Assembly: GCA_963791625.1 (NCBI GenBank)
Contig: CAWBTA010000006.1
Coordinates: 992,001-1,056,000 of the forward strand
DNA length: 64,000 nt
Reading direction: 5' to 3'
Source: JANMCE01 sp963791625
Lineage (GTDB): Bacteria; Actinomycetota; Acidimicrobiia; Acidimicrobiales; Ilumatobacteraceae
Shown here in pieces: positions 34,985 through 43,885 of this stretch. Each line of letters begins with the position of its first letter. Position 1 is the first letter of the stretch. The translations under genes and the position numbers were made by a program. The notes below the pieces were generated by a model. The model was not told the origin of the DNA. It saw only the letters and a program-made list of their open reading frames with translations, and did no database searches.

Positions 34985-36691
34985 ATGATCACCCGGGGAA
35001 CCTCGCTGGCACGACCCGGTCTTGCCGCTCGCGTCCTCCCCGGGCTCGTCGTACTGCGCCGTTATGAGCGGTCGTGGCTGTGGCCTGATGCCGTTGCCGG
35101 TCTCACGGTGGGGGCGATGTTGATTCCGCAATCAATGGGGTATGCCGAGCTGGCGGATATGCCGCCGCAGTACGGGTTCTACGCTGGCATGGCTGCGCTA
35201 CTCGTGTACGCGCTGGTCGGCACCAGTCGGCATCTTGGCGTCGGACCAGAACCGGGCACCGCCATCCTCGCCGCGGCCGCCGTTGCCCCTGTCGCCGCAG
35301 GTGATCCGGCGCGGTATATCTCACTGATGGCGGCACTGGCGTTGCTCGTCGCCGCCGTCTGCCTTGTCGGCGCGATCGTGCGCTTGGGTCATCTCGCGTC
35401 GATGCTGTCCCGGCCGGTTCTTGTCGGCTACATCTCGGGTGTCGGGCTCACGTTGCTCAGCAGCCAAATTGCCACCTTCACCGGTGTGAAGATCACGGCC
35501 GATTCGTTCTTTCCTCGGGTCCAACAATTCGTTTCCCACCTTGCGAACGTCCACGGCGCGACATTCGCATTAGCAGCGTGCGCGTTGCTGCTGATGCTCG
35601 TTGTTCGGTGGAGGAGACCGACGTTGCCAGCGGCGCTGATTGCGGTCGTACTGGCCACGACGGCGGTGGCGGTCTTCAGGTTGGATCGACATGGCGTCGC
35701 GTTGGTGGGTGCCATTCCTGCTGGCTTTCCCCGCGCTGGCCTGCCCGATGTCGGCTTCCGCGACCTCACCCGTATGCTTCCGGCCGCCGCGGGCATTGCA
35801 CTCGTCGGCTTCACCGACAACGTGCTCACCGCCCGGGCTATCGCAACCAAGAAGGGCTATCGCATCGATCCCAACCAGGAATTGTTCGCTCTCGGAGCGG
35901 TCAATCTGGCGTCGGGGCTGTCGCGAGGTTTTCCGATCTCATCGAGTGCGAGTCGCACAGCCGTCCCGGCCTCGCTCGGGTCGCGCACCCAACTGGTATC
36001 GGTGATTGGCGCCGGGTTTGTCATCGTCACGCTGCTTGCTTTGCGTGCTGCCTTATCGCAGATTCCTCGCGCTGCGCTCGCTGCGGTCATCGTGACCGCG
36101 GCCATCAGCATTATCGATATTCCGGCGTTTCTCAGCCTGTGGCGATTCAGCCGAGCCGAGTGCATCCTGTCGATCATCGCGACGTTTGGCGTCATCGTGT
36201 TCGGCGTGCTTCCCGGCATCGTGATTGCGGTAGGGCTCTCCATCGCGGTTGCGTTGACTAGATTTGCCCATCCGCACGACGCGGTGTTGGGCGATCTGCC
36301 GGGACTCGACGGATGGGTCGATCTCGACGACTTTCCCAATGCAGTATCGGCCGACGGACTCCTCGTATTTCGCTTCGACGCGCCGCTGTTCTTCCTGAAT
36401 ATCGACCGATTCTGCGACCGGGTCGAGGAGGCCTTACGGGAAAACCCCGGAGACGAAGAGTGGTTCGTCATGGATTGCGAGGGGATCGGTGATATCGACG
36501 CCTCGGCCATGGAGGGACTCGGCGAACTCGTCGCCCGTCTCACCTCCGGCCACGTTCGGGTCGTCGCTGTCGCGCGGGCCAACGACCGCGTCCGAGAGCA
36601 GCTCCGAAGAGCATCACTCCTGGTGCCCGACGGACCGATCCGCCAGTTCCCGACCATCAACGGAGCGGTGCGCGCCTTCCGTGAGCGGTGA
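34985..36691 (+). CDS. SulP/SLC26-family anion transporter with STAS domain
   Basis: The 568-residue product begins with D-A-V-A-G-L-T-V-G-A-M-L-I-P-Q-S-M-G-Y-A, the SulP signature, has about 10-12 helices, and ends in a cytoplasmic STAS domain (about 445-560). The family moves sulfate, bicarbonate or other anions. It lies downstream of the SIMPL gene by 32 nt. The nearby SQR operon makes sulfur-anion transport plausible, but bicarbonate is equally possible. Confidence 0.9.
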   Translation: MITRGTSLARPGLAARVLPGLVVLRRYERSWLWPDAVAGLTVGAMLIPQSMGYAELADMPPQYGFYAGMAALLVYALVGTSRHLGVGPEPGTAILAAAAVAPVAAGDPARYISLMAALALLVAAVCLVGAIVRLGHLASMLSRPVLVGYISGVGLTLLSSQIATFTGVKITADSFFPRVQQFVSHLANVHGATFALAACALLLMLVVRWRRPTLPAALIAVVLATTAVAVFRLDRHGVALVGAIPAGFPRAGLPDVGFRDLTRMLPAAAGIALVGFTDNVLTARAIATKKGYRIDPNQELFALGAVNLASGLSRGFPISSSASRTAVPASLGSRTQLVSVIGAGFVIVTLLALRAALSQIPRAALAAVIVTAAISIIDIPAFLSLWRFSRAECILSIIATFGVIVFGVLPGIVIAVGLSIAVALTRFAHPHDAVLGDLPGLDGWVDLDDFPNAVSADGLLVFRFDAPLFFLNIDRFCDRVEEALRENPGDEEWFVMDCEGIGDIDASAMEGLGELVARLTSGHVRVVAVARANDRVREQLRRASLLVPDGPIRQFPTINGAVRAFRER

Positions 36692-36754
36692 TGTGGAGTG
36701 CGGTAGGCACGATCGGTCTGAGAGCTGCGAGCCGAAGATGAGGAGGTATGACCG

Positions 36755-37306
36755 GTGAAGTCGCACTTCGTGAAATGGTTGCTCGTTACCGGCACGACGG
36801 GTATCGCGGTCGCGCTCTTGGTGTGGTCGCTTCGTGCGTTCGGGCCGCGCGCGTTCGCTTTCGCATTCGTTGTGGTCTGGCTGCCGATGGTGTGGCTCGG
36901 CCTTGTCAGCCGGGTTGTTGTTCCGCGACTACCCGAGCGTTGCCACACTCTTCGCGGCTTCGAGCGTGACGGCCACGTGTATGAACTGCTCGGTGTGCGG
37001 GTGGTGAAACGGCTGCTGCGGCGCGGTCCGCTGGCGATGTTCAACCCCGCCCTGCATCTCCCTGCCGAGCGGACGCCGAAGAACCTTGCCCGGCTTGACC
37101 AGCGAATGCGCGACGCCGAAGCGAGCCACTTCATTCTGCTGGTACTCACCCTTGGTGTCGTCGCCAATGCGCTTGCACGGCGATGGTGGGTGGCCGCAGG
37201 TTGGACCCTGCTCTTCGACATGCTGATGAACGGCTACCCGGTCATGCTGCAGCGGTACAACCGAGCGCTGTTGGCGAAGCGCTTCAACCAGCCGTTGACC
37301 GGCTGA
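36755..37306 (+). CDS. Small membrane protein, possible CrtO-type acyltransferase family
   Basis: The 183-residue product starts at GTG 36755 with AGGAGG 7-8 nt upstream. It has two N-terminal helices, a central cytoplasmic segment and two more helices ending with N-G-Y-P-V-M-L-Q-R-Y-N-R. That last motif is typical of glycosyl-4,4'-diaponeurosporenoate acyltransferase-like (CrtO) proteins; the assignment is by motif only. The last 73 nt overlap the end of the convergent RCC1-repeat gene. Confidence 0.62.
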   Translation: MKSHFVKWLLVTGTTGIAVALLVWSLRAFGPRAFAFAFVVVWLPMVWLGLVSRVVVPRLPERCHTLRGFERDGHVYELLGVRVVKRLLRRGPLAMFNPALHLPAERTPKNLARLDQRMRDAEASHFILLVLTLGVVANALARRWWVAAGWTLLFDMLMNGYPVMLQRYNRALLAKRFNQPLTG

Positions 37307-39927
37307 CCGCCAGGCCATCGCAGCCAACGTTGCTCCCTCCCGTACCAGGGAGCGCCGGTGGGGTCTGGGCCGATGTCGATGACGACACGCGGGGGAGAGG
37401 TGAGGGTGAACACATGAAAGAGCGGGTGGCCGCGAACCCCGATCCCCCAGCTGAGCGTGGCTTCGAAGTCACCGCTCTTCACCACCTCCATCACGGTCGG
37501 CAGCCCAACGGTCAGGCGGGACGGACCGGTGTAGGTAACGCGGATCGGGTCGACTGTTTGGTCGTAGGTTGCCGACGGAGCGAACACCACGCCGATCAAG
37601 GCGTCTCCCTGGATCGCGATGGGCTCACCGGAGAAGTCGCCGAGCAGGGGTAGATCGTGGTAGCCGATCCGGTAGCCGGGAACGTTGTTCTCGAACTCGA
37701 ACACCACCCGATCAAAGGTGGGATGTACTCCGGTGCGCACATCGTGCAACAGCGCCGGCCCTATCGGAGGGAATGGGACAGCGACGGGGAAGGACCCGGG
37801 GAACCAGCCGAGCACATCGGCAATCAGATGGGTCGCCCCGGTGCTGTTGAAGATGGAGATGCCACCGTTGTCCCCGAGCGGAACGATGACGAGATTGGCC
37901 ACCGTTCGTCCGGCCGGCATGTTCACGTTGGACGATTCAGGCTGCTGGCTACCCGTGGGAAACACGGTGAGGAACGATGCTGCGGCCGGGTCAACCGCCG
38001 TGACGTTCATGATGACCGATCCCGCGCCGAGCGCAGGAACGCCGCCCCTACCGGCCACGGGTAGGTTGAGTGTTGCTCCAGCTCCGAGTGTCCCGCCTCG
38101 AGCCGATCCGCCGTCAATGGTGGTCGCACTCGGTCGGGTGTCCAGCAGACGGGACGGCTGAATGCCGCGCAGGCTGTCTGCCGGCGGAAACCATCCGACA
38201 ACATCGGCGATCAGATGGGTGGAGCCTGCGTCGTTCCGTAGCGTGACCCGACCGGCTTGTACGCCGCCGGGGATCGAATGCTGAGAGACGGGAACGATGA
38301 CAAGGTTGGCGACGGTTTGATTCGCGACGAAGTTCAGATTCGACGTCATCGGCACGGGGTTGCCGCTCTCATAGGCCGTGACAAACGACGCTGCAGTCGG
38401 GTCAACCACGGTCACGTTGAGCACCGCAGACCCGACGCCGGTGAGTGGCAGACCTCCCCGTCCGGCCACGTCGAGATTGAGTGCCGTTGCCGGCCCTACA
38501 GCTCCCAAACCTGCGAATCGCCCGTCGGTCGTCTGGGCACCTGGTCGCGTGTCGAGCAGGCGTGCCGGCTGGACTCCGCTGTACGTGGGACCGCGAGGAA
38601 ACCAGCCCAGCACATCGATGATGAGGTGCACGTTGCCGGCACTGTTGTACAGGCTCACCTGACCTGAGGGTCCGAGTAAGGCGATGGCCAGATTGGCGAC
38701 GGTCTGGCCGGGGCGCAGGTTCAGATTCGACGTCTCCGGACGCGGCGCTCCCGTTGGGAAGAGCGTCACGAATGTCGGCGCAGTCGCGTCGACGGCGGTG
38801 ATGTTGAGTGCCACGGCACCCACACCTTCAAATGGAATTCCAGCGCGATCGGCAATCTGGACGTCCACCGTCGTACCGGAGCCGACCAGGCCTCGCCGAG
38901 CGAATGTGCCGTCGACGGTGACGCCCGTTGGACGCGTGTCGAGCAATCGTGCCGGAGGGACGCCCTGGAAGCCTGAAACGCCCGGCAGAAACCCAGGCGA
39001 GCGCACCACGACGTTGTGAAAATCCCCGGCGGCAATCGCCGTTACGCCAGCCAGCCCGGCCGGAACCGACCCTTGGCCCTCGGCATTCTGCCCCCAGGCT
39101 ACGACGGTACCGTCAGCCTTGAGCGCCAGACTGTGGTCGGATCCGGCCGCAATGGCGACCACCGATTGAAGTCCAAAGGGCACCGAGGACTGACCGTTCG
39201 AGTTGTCTCCCCACGCAATGACGGTGCCGTCGCCCTGCAGCGCCAAGCTGTGCCGACCACCGCCGGCCAGGGCGATGACATTGGCAAGCCCGACCGGAAC
39301 GGATGTCTGCGTATAGGTGTTGTCACCCCACGCAACCACCGTCCCGTCCGATCGCAGCGCCAGCCCATGAAACGTCCCCGCTGCGATGGCCCGGACGCCG
39401 GTAAGCCCGACAGGCGGGGCCAAGGTCGATGCCGGAAAGGCCACGACCGTACCGTCGCTGCGTAACGCCAGGTTGTCGTTGCGCCCACCAGCGATTGCGA
39501 TCACTCCTCGCAGATCTGCCGGTGGCGTGTTGCGGTTCCCCTCGCCCCAGGCGACGACCGTGCCGTCAGAGCGGAGGGCAAGGCTGTGAAAGCCGGGTGC
39601 CGCGATGGCCGTCACGTCGTGCAGGCCGGCAGGAACGTCGGACTGCCCCCAACTGTTGTCACCCCACGCAACGATGGTGCCGTCTGCTCGACGAGCCAGC
39701 GTGTGTTGCGCGCCACCCGCGACTGCAGTGATGCCTGCCAGTGAGTCAGGAACGGTGGCCTGGGCGTTACTGTTGCGACCCCACGCCACAACGCTTGCGG
39801 CTGGACCGGCCAATGCTCTTGCCGGGGTCAGCAACGTTGGCGAGATAGCCGCAAGAGCGGTGCATGCGGCGACGAGACAGCGGAGCTTCCGGCTGGGCTT
39901 CGGGGTGCACAGGATCGAGCGCGACAT
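37234..39927 (-). CDS. Secreted RCC1-repeat / triple DTR-repeat protein with AMIN-like C-terminus
   Basis: The 897-residue precursor has a signal peptide (residues 1-40, cleavage near A-L-A-G). Seven RCC1-like repeats of about 37 residues follow (pattern T-V-V-A-W-G-D-N ... H-S-L-A-L-R-S-D-G), ending near residue 310. Three repeats of about 130 residues come next, each opening with [AS]-R-L-L-D-T-R-P and closing with a D-V-[LV]-G-W-F-P segment. A C-terminal AMIN-like domain has F-D-R-V-V-F-E-F and P-P-R-V-V-I-D-I. It is probably a cell-surface beta-propeller adhesin or binding protein. The last 25 or so residues overlap the convergent gene and look non-native. Confidence 0.85.
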   Translation of the reverse strand: MSRSILCTPKPSRKLRCLVAACTALAAISPTLLTPARALAGPAASVVAWGRNSNAQATVPDSLAGITAVAGGAQHTLARRADGTIVAWGDNSWGQSDVPAGLHDVTAIAAPGFHSLALRSDGTVVAWGEGNRNTPPADLRGVIAIAGGRNDNLALRSDGTVVAFPASTLAPPVGLTGVRAIAAGTFHGLALRSDGTVVAWGDNTYTQTSVPVGLANVIALAGGGRHSLALQGDGTVIAWGDNSNGQSSVPFGLQSVVAIAAGSDHSLALKADGTVVAWGQNAEGQGSVPAGLAGVTAIAAGDFHNVVVRSPGFLPGVSGFQGVPPARLLDTRPTGVTVDGTFARRGLVGSGTTVDVQIADRAGIPFEGVGAVALNITAVDATAPTFVTLFPTGAPRPETSNLNLRPGQTVANLAIALLGPSGQVSLYNSAGNVHLIIDVLGWFPRGPTYSGVQPARLLDTRPGAQTTDGRFAGLGAVGPATALNLDVAGRGGLPLTGVGSAVLNVTVVDPTAASFVTAYESGNPVPMTSNLNFVANQTVANLVIVPVSQHSIPGGVQAGRVTLRNDAGSTHLIADVVGWFPPADSLRGIQPSRLLDTRPSATTIDGGSARGGTLGAGATLNLPVAGRGGVPALGAGSVIMNVTAVDPAAASFLTVFPTGSQQPESSNVNMPAGRTVANLVIVPLGDNGGISIFNSTGATHLIADVLGWFPGSFPVAVPFPPIGPALLHDVRTGVHPTFDRVVFEFENNVPGYRIGYHDLPLLGDFSGEPIAIQGDALIGVVFAPSATYDQTVDPIRVTYTGPSRLTVGLPTVMEVVKSGDFEATLSWGIGVRGHPLFHVFTLTSPPRVVIDIGPDPTGAPWYGREQRWLRWPGGQPVNGWLKRFANSARLYRCSMTG
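37795..38960 (-). repeat. Three tandem coding repeats of about 130 codons (DTR repeats)
   Basis: Inside the RCC1-repeat gene, three units of about 390 bp encode [AS]-R-L-L-D-T-R-P at the start, [NT]-V-T-x-V-D in the middle and D-V-[LV]-G-W-F-P at the end. Boundaries are approximate. They are diverged enough to be old duplications rather than recent copies. Confidence 0.7.
39010..39800 (-). repeat. Seven RCC1-type coding repeats
   Basis: Seven units of about 110 bp encode the T-[VI]-[VI]-A-W-G ... L-A-[LR]-[RQK] pattern of one beta-propeller blade each. Seven blades would close a propeller. Unit four lacks the W-G-D-N part and is a degenerate copy. Boundaries are approximate. Confidence 0.7.
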
Positions 39928-40044
39928 GTTTCCACCGTGGGCCGCTGAAGGTGAGCGTGTCAGGGTCGTACGTCAGCAAGATCCCGACCAACGTCCCAAC
40001 AATCGTCACGGCAATATATAATTACCGAAGCGGGCACATCTCTC

Positions 40045-40813
40045 ATGGGAAAAAGCGCACAGACAGGTCAGACACAGGTCATCATCGACGCGCTCGAGTT
40101 CGGCTGTGCGTCGTGAGATCCTGTGGCTCGTGTGGGATCGTGAAGTTCCTGCCGGCGAGATTGCCCGGTCGTTCGACTTGGCCGCGCCCACGATTTCCCA
40201 GCACCTCGCCGTGCTTCGTCGTTCCGGTCTTATAGAGGTGAAGAGCGAGGGGACGTTCCGTCGCTACCGGGCTCGTCAGGACGCTGTTACCGGGCTGCGT
40301 GGACTGTTGGAGCGTGACGACCAGAAGTGGATTCCAGAACCCGAAGTCGCGCCGCTCGCTTCGGCGGGCCGTATGGCCGTGGTCGCTCTCGAGATCGATG
40401 TGCGATGCGACCAGCATGCCGCGTTCCGGGGCTTCACGGATCCAGCGGTCTACAGCCGTTGGATCGGGGTTCCCGTCACGATTCGGGATGGACACTTCAG
40501 CTGCACGATGGAGTGGGGCGACGAGATCCGTGGAACGTATGAACATGTTCTCGAGCCCTCACTCATCGTCATGAACTGGGACTTCGAAGCCAAAGCAGTA
40601 CCCGTGCCCGGAGCAAGCCAGCGGGCGTATCTCCATATCACCCCGCGCGCCGATGGTTGCCGGCTTCAACTGAACCAACTCGTGCGGTCGGACCAAGAAG
40701 CGAGGTTCATGGAAGTTGCTTGGGGCTATGTCCTCGGGCGGTTCCAGGACCATATCGACGAAGCCATCCAACCCGCACCGGCGGCACCAAGACGACCGCG
40801 TCGCTCGAAGTAG
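40045..40813 (+). CDS. ArsR-type HTH regulator fused to SRPBCC domain, N-terminus frame-disrupted
   Basis: The intact frame from GTG 40106 gives 235 residues: a winged helix (recognition helix A-A-P-T-I-S-Q-H-L-A-V-L-R) and an AHSA1/SRPBCC ligand-binding domain (about 90-220; W-I-G-V-P-V-T-I). ArsR proteins normally begin with an extra helix ending ...D-A-L-x-x-x-x-R-R-E-I-L. That helix is encoded from ATG 40045 (Q-V-I-I-D-A-L-E-F) in the frame that stops at TGA 40114. Deleting one G from a GG near 40102 joins both frames. The real gene probably starts at 40045 and carries a one-base insertion. It likely controls itself or the neighbouring DinB-like gene. Confidence 0.72.
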
Positions 40814-40829
40814 CTGCGTCACATGAGCG

Positions 40830-40857
40830 TTGACATCCTGACTCCATCGACCATACT
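40830..40857 (+). promoter_or_regulatory. Sigma70-type promoter for mycothiol-dependent enzyme gene
   Basis: TTGACA at 40830-40835 is followed after 16 nt by CATACT at 40852-40857. The start codon of the downstream gene is 57 nt beyond. The same -10 hexamer occurs in the promoter at 41567-41595. Confidence 0.5.
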
Positions 40858-40913
40858 TAGGGGAAGGCCTAAATAGGCAAGCAGGCATGATTTATCGATA
40901 GGAGCCACTACTC

Positions 40914-41534
40914 ATGGACACATGGACGAGCATCAAGAACGGTCGCGAGGCGCTCGGCGAGTACCTCGCAGCCTTGGCGCCAGACGACTGGAACAAACCG
41001 TCTCTCTGCGCCGGCTGGACCGTCAAAGACGTAGCCGCCCACATGCTTGTCATCCCCACGATGTCGAAAGGTCAAGTCTTCGGCGCTTTTCTCCGCTCAG
41101 GGTTCAACCTTGACAAGATGAATGCCAAGCTCGTCCAGCAGCAGAAAGCCCAGATGTCGACCGCCGAGATCGCAGCGAAAACGCGCAGTTCGGCCACGTC
41201 GCAGGGTATGCCTCCCGGCCTCAAACTGCTGGGCGTCTTCAATGAACTTGCCGTCCATTCCGCCGACATCTCTGAGGCAGTTGGCAAACCGTTCGACCTG
41301 CCGACGGCCGATTACGTCGCCTGTCTTGAGCATCTCAAAGACGTGCAACCGGTCTTCGGTGCGAAGAAGCGCATCATCGGCTTACAGCTCAAAGCCACCG
41401 ACAGCGACTGGTCGACCGGATCCGGGCCCACCGTGTCGGGCCCAAGCAAGCAGCTTCTCCTCGCGTTGGCTGGTCGACGTTCCGCCCTCGACAACCTCAC
41501 TGGGGAGGGTCTGGCCACTCTGCGATCTCGATAG
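40914..41534 (+). CDS. Maleylpyruvate isomerase-type mycothiol-dependent enzyme
   Basis: The 206-residue product is a DinB-like four-helix protein. It has the N-terminal motif W-x-K-P-S-L-C-A-G-W-T-V-K-D-V-A-A-H-M, with a metal-ligand His, and a second ligand region N-E-L-A-V-H-S-A-D-I. The family uses mycothiol with a divalent metal. GGAGCC lies 9-10 nt upstream of ATG 40914. It has its own sigma70-type promoter and sits next to the ArsR-SRPBCC regulator gene. Confidence 0.83.
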   Translation: MDTWTSIKNGREALGEYLAALAPDDWNKPSLCAGWTVKDVAAHMLVIPTMSKGQVFGAFLRSGFNLDKMNAKLVQQQKAQMSTAEIAAKTRSSATSQGMPPGLKLLGVFNELAVHSADISEAVGKPFDLPTADYVACLEHLKDVQPVFGAKKRIIGLQLKATDSDWSTGSGPTVSGPSKQLLLALAGRRSALDNLTGEGLATLRSR

Positions 41535-41566
41535 CCCTCAGTCGAAAGCGTCACCTTCTCGATTGC

Positions 41567-41595
41567 TTGACACATCGAGCGGCGCGACTCATACT
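41567..41595 (+). promoter_or_regulatory. Sigma70-type promoter for PPOX-family gene
   Basis: TTGACA at 41567-41572 is followed by a 17-nt spacer and CATACT at 41590-41595, 73 nt before ATG 41669. The hexamers equal those at 40830-40857, which suggests a shared housekeeping control. Confidence 0.52.
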
Positions 41596-41668
41596 CACAA
41601 AAGGCTCCGGTAACTTCCGGCTTTCGACGGTCGTTTCTTTACCGGCCCGCAGCGAAAGGAGACTGGTC

Positions 41669-42142
41669 ATGGCCAAGCCCGCCCAGGGAAGTCTCGACCT
41701 TCTGGATGACCCCGCCGCACGGGAGCTGCTCGGTTCCCACGAGGTTGCGCATCTCGCCTACGCCTGGACCGACGGAACCCCGCGTTGTACCCCGATCTGG
41801 TTTCACTGGAATGGCAGCGAAGTCGTCATGGCCGGTCCTGCGAACGCGCCTAGGTCGCTTGCGCTCACGACCGGACAGCCGGTTGCGGTCACGATCGATT
41901 CCTCTACGTGGCCGTATCGTTCCTTACTGCTGCGCGGGACGGTGGACGTCGACGAGGTCGATGGTGTCGTGCCCGAATATCGTGCTGCGGCTGTCCGTTA
42001 CTTTGGCGAGGAACAGGGAAACGGCTGGTGCGACCAACTTCCGGCGGGTATGCGGATGGCCCGCCTTCGAGTCCGACCGCACTGGGTTGGCGTCCTCGAT
42101 TTGGACGGCATGCGCCGCATGCCCAGCGCCATGGCCAGCTAG
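41669..42142 (+). CDS. Pyridoxamine 5'-phosphate oxidase-fold flavin protein
   Basis: The 157-residue product has the split-barrel PPOX fold with L-A-Y-A-W-x-D-G-T-P-R-C-T-P-I-W-F near residue 29 and V-A-V-T-I-D in the middle strand. Actinobacterial members bind FMN or F420 and reduce diverse substrates or haem. The exact cofactor is not visible. GAAAGGAGAC precedes the ATG. It ends 124 nt before the hydrogenase operon. Confidence 0.82.
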   Translation: MAKPAQGSLDLLDDPAARELLGSHEVAHLAYAWTDGTPRCTPIWFHWNGSEVVMAGPANAPRSLALTTGQPVAVTIDSSTWPYRSLLLRGTVDVDEVDGVVPEYRAAAVRYFGEEQGNGWCDQLPAGMRMARLRVRPHWVGVLDLDGMRRMPSAMAS

Positions 42143-42215
42143 CGCACCAGCCCGAGGGTGATCGGGTGATCCTTGTCTCAGTCGAGGCGAGCTCGGGAGC
42201 AACCTGCCGACTCGC

Positions 42216-42229
42216 GTGACCATAGTCCC
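42216..42229 (-). promoter_or_regulatory. DosR-like box upstream of hydrogenase operon
   Basis: The minus strand reads GGGACTATGGTCAC (plus strand core TGACCATAGTCCCT at 42217-42230). The site ends 37 nt before the hyhB ATG. A GACACT hexamer ends 7 nt before that ATG as a possible -10 element. In Mycobacterium smegmatis the orthologous Hyh operon is DosR-controlled. Confidence 0.58.
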
Positions 42230-42266
42230 TAGTGCTCGACGCGGTTGATGAGCGACACTCAAGTCC

Positions 42267-43427
42267 ATGGACGGCCAGATCGCCCTTCGGAATGGCATCC
42301 TGAGTGCGGTCGGGCTCGATCCGCGCAAGGGTCTCGACGCCCTGGTGGCGGTGCTCGCCGCCGATGGTTTCCGTGTCGTCGGTCCGGTCGTCCGTGGTGC
42401 GGTGATCGCTTACGGCGACATCGTCGCCGGTGACGATCTCCCGACGGGCTGGGCGGTTGAGCAGGCGCCCGGCCAGTGGCGGATGCGGCAGACCGAGGAC
42501 GGTACCCGCTTCGGCTACACACCTGGCGCAGCGTCGTGGAAGCAGTTCGTTTTTCCGGCTCATCAGGAGGTGTTGCGGGTGCGGCGCTCGGATGGGTCGT
42601 TCGTGATGAACCACCCTGCGCCACCCGATCGACCGCTTGCGCTCATCGGCGCCCGCGACTGCGAGGTGCGCGCCCTCGACGTGCTTGACCGAGTGCAACT
42701 CGATCCTGATCATCCCGATCCTCGTTACGCAGCGCGGCGCTTCGGCACGTTCGTGGTGGCCGTGACGTGCGGTGTCCCGTCGGCCACCTGCTGGTGCACG
42801 TCGATGGGAGGTGGTCCTGAACCCCGGCACGGGTTCGATGTACGCCTCACCGAACTGAACGACGGCGACGGTCACCGGCTGTTCGCAGAGGCCGCCACCG
42901 AACGCGGGGCGGCGTTGCTGACTCGATTGCCCGGCGTCGAATCAACGACGGTCGACTTGCTGGCGGCCGAGACCGTCGCGGCTGCGGCGACGGCGCAGAT
43001 GCCGCCGAGGCTGCCCGGGAAAGAGCTGCCGAACCTGCTGGCCGGCACCGAGCACCACCCACAGTGGGACGACGTGGCGGCCCGATGCCTGGCGTGCAGC
43101 AACTGTACGATGGTCTGCCCCACGTGCTTTTGCTCCACGTTCACCGATAGCACCGACTTCGATCCTGATGCGACGGTCCGCACCCAGGAGTGGGCGTCGT
43201 GCTTCCAGCTCGATCACTCGAACCTGGGCGGCCGGCCGGTACGAGCGACGGTAGCGGCGCGCTATCGGCAGTGGCTGACCCACAAGCTCGAAACCTGGAC
43301 CGACCAGTTCGGGACCACGGGGTGCGTTGGGTGCGGCCGCTGCACCACCTGGTGTCCGGCCGGCATCGACATCGTCAGCGAGGCCGCCGCGCTCATCGCG
43401 TCAGCAGGCGGGAGCGGATCAGCATGA
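42267..43427 (+). CDS. hyhB: Group 3b [NiFe]-hydrogenase beta subunit (iron-sulfur)
   Basis: The 386-residue product resembles sulfhydrogenase/Hyh beta subunits. It has C-T-W/C-W-C segments around residue 170-175 and two [4Fe-4S] motifs: C-L-A-C-S-N-C-T-M-V-C-P-T-C-F-C (about residues 276-291) and C-V-G-C-G-R-C-T-T-W-C-P (about 354-365). It relays electrons between the diaphorase subunit and the small subunit. No ribosome binding site is visible and a DosR-like box ends 37 nt upstream, suggesting a leaderless operon mRNA. The next gene overlaps by 4 nt. Confidence 0.9.
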   Translation: MDGQIALRNGILSAVGLDPRKGLDALVAVLAADGFRVVGPVVRGAVIAYGDIVAGDDLPTGWAVEQAPGQWRMRQTEDGTRFGYTPGAASWKQFVFPAHQEVLRVRRSDGSFVMNHPAPPDRPLALIGARDCEVRALDVLDRVQLDPDHPDPRYAARRFGTFVVAVTCGVPSATCWCTSMGGGPEPRHGFDVRLTELNDGDGHRLFAEAATERGAALLTRLPGVESTTVDLLAAETVAAAATAQMPPRLPGKELPNLLAGTEHHPQWDDVAARCLACSNCTMVCPTCFCSTFTDSTDFDPDATVRTQEWASCFQLDHSNLGGRPVRATVAARYRQWLTHKLETWTDQFGTTGCVGCGRCTTWCPAGIDIVSEAAALIASAGGSGSA

Positions 43428-43885
43428 TCGACATCGGGTCCGCCGTGTCCGCTCACCCCTTCCTTGCCGGGTTGGACCCTCGGTTGGTCGCACGCATCGT
43501 GCCGCTCGCCCATCTCGTCGAATACCCGGCCGGAACGTGGATCGCCACTGTCGGCCGGCCCGCTGACCGGTTCCTTCTCCTGACCGAAGGCCGAGCCGGT
43601 ATCGAGATCACTGCCGCCGACCGCGACCCATTGATCGTTGCGACGGTGCATGCGGGCGAAGCGGTGGGCTGGTCCTGGTTCATCGAGCCACACGTTTGGC
43701 ACTTCGACGTCGTCGCCCTCGATGACGTGCGAGCCTTGAGCATCGACGCTAGTGCACTGCGCGCTGCGTGTGCGGCTGATCACGAACTCGGCTATCAACT
43801 CGGCAACCGACTCACACGCATGGTGGCCTCGCGGCTGGAGGCCACGCGGCATCAGTTGATGGACGTCTATGGTCGCGCTCGTTGA
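43424..43885 (+). CDS. Stand-alone cyclic-nucleotide-binding-fold protein
   Basis: The 153-residue product is a single cNMP-binding barrel: V-E-Y-P-A-G-T-W-I, D-R-F-L-L-L-T-E-G-R-A-G and G-E-A-V-G-W-S-W. It has no DNA-binding domain. The Crp phosphate-binding R-S/T motif is not clear, so ligand binding is uncertain. It overlaps hyhB by 4 nt and hyhG by 17 nt, so it is fixed within the hydrogenase operon. It could be a sensory or assembly subunit of the hydrogenase. Confidence 0.82.
   Translation: MIDIGSAVSAHPFLAGLDPRLVARIVPLAHLVEYPAGTWIATVGRPADRFLLLTEGRAGIEITAADRDPLIVATVHAGEAVGWSWFIEPHVWHFDVVALDDVRALSIDASALRAACAADHELGYQLGNRLTRMVASRLEATRHQLMDVYGRAR

Noticed and set aside
40861..40880. AGGCCTAAATAGGC considered as a DosR-like box or operator
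   Set aside because: It lacks GGAC/GTCC halves and lies just downstream of a good sigma70-type promoter. It may be an operator for the nearby ArsR protein, but nothing supports it further.
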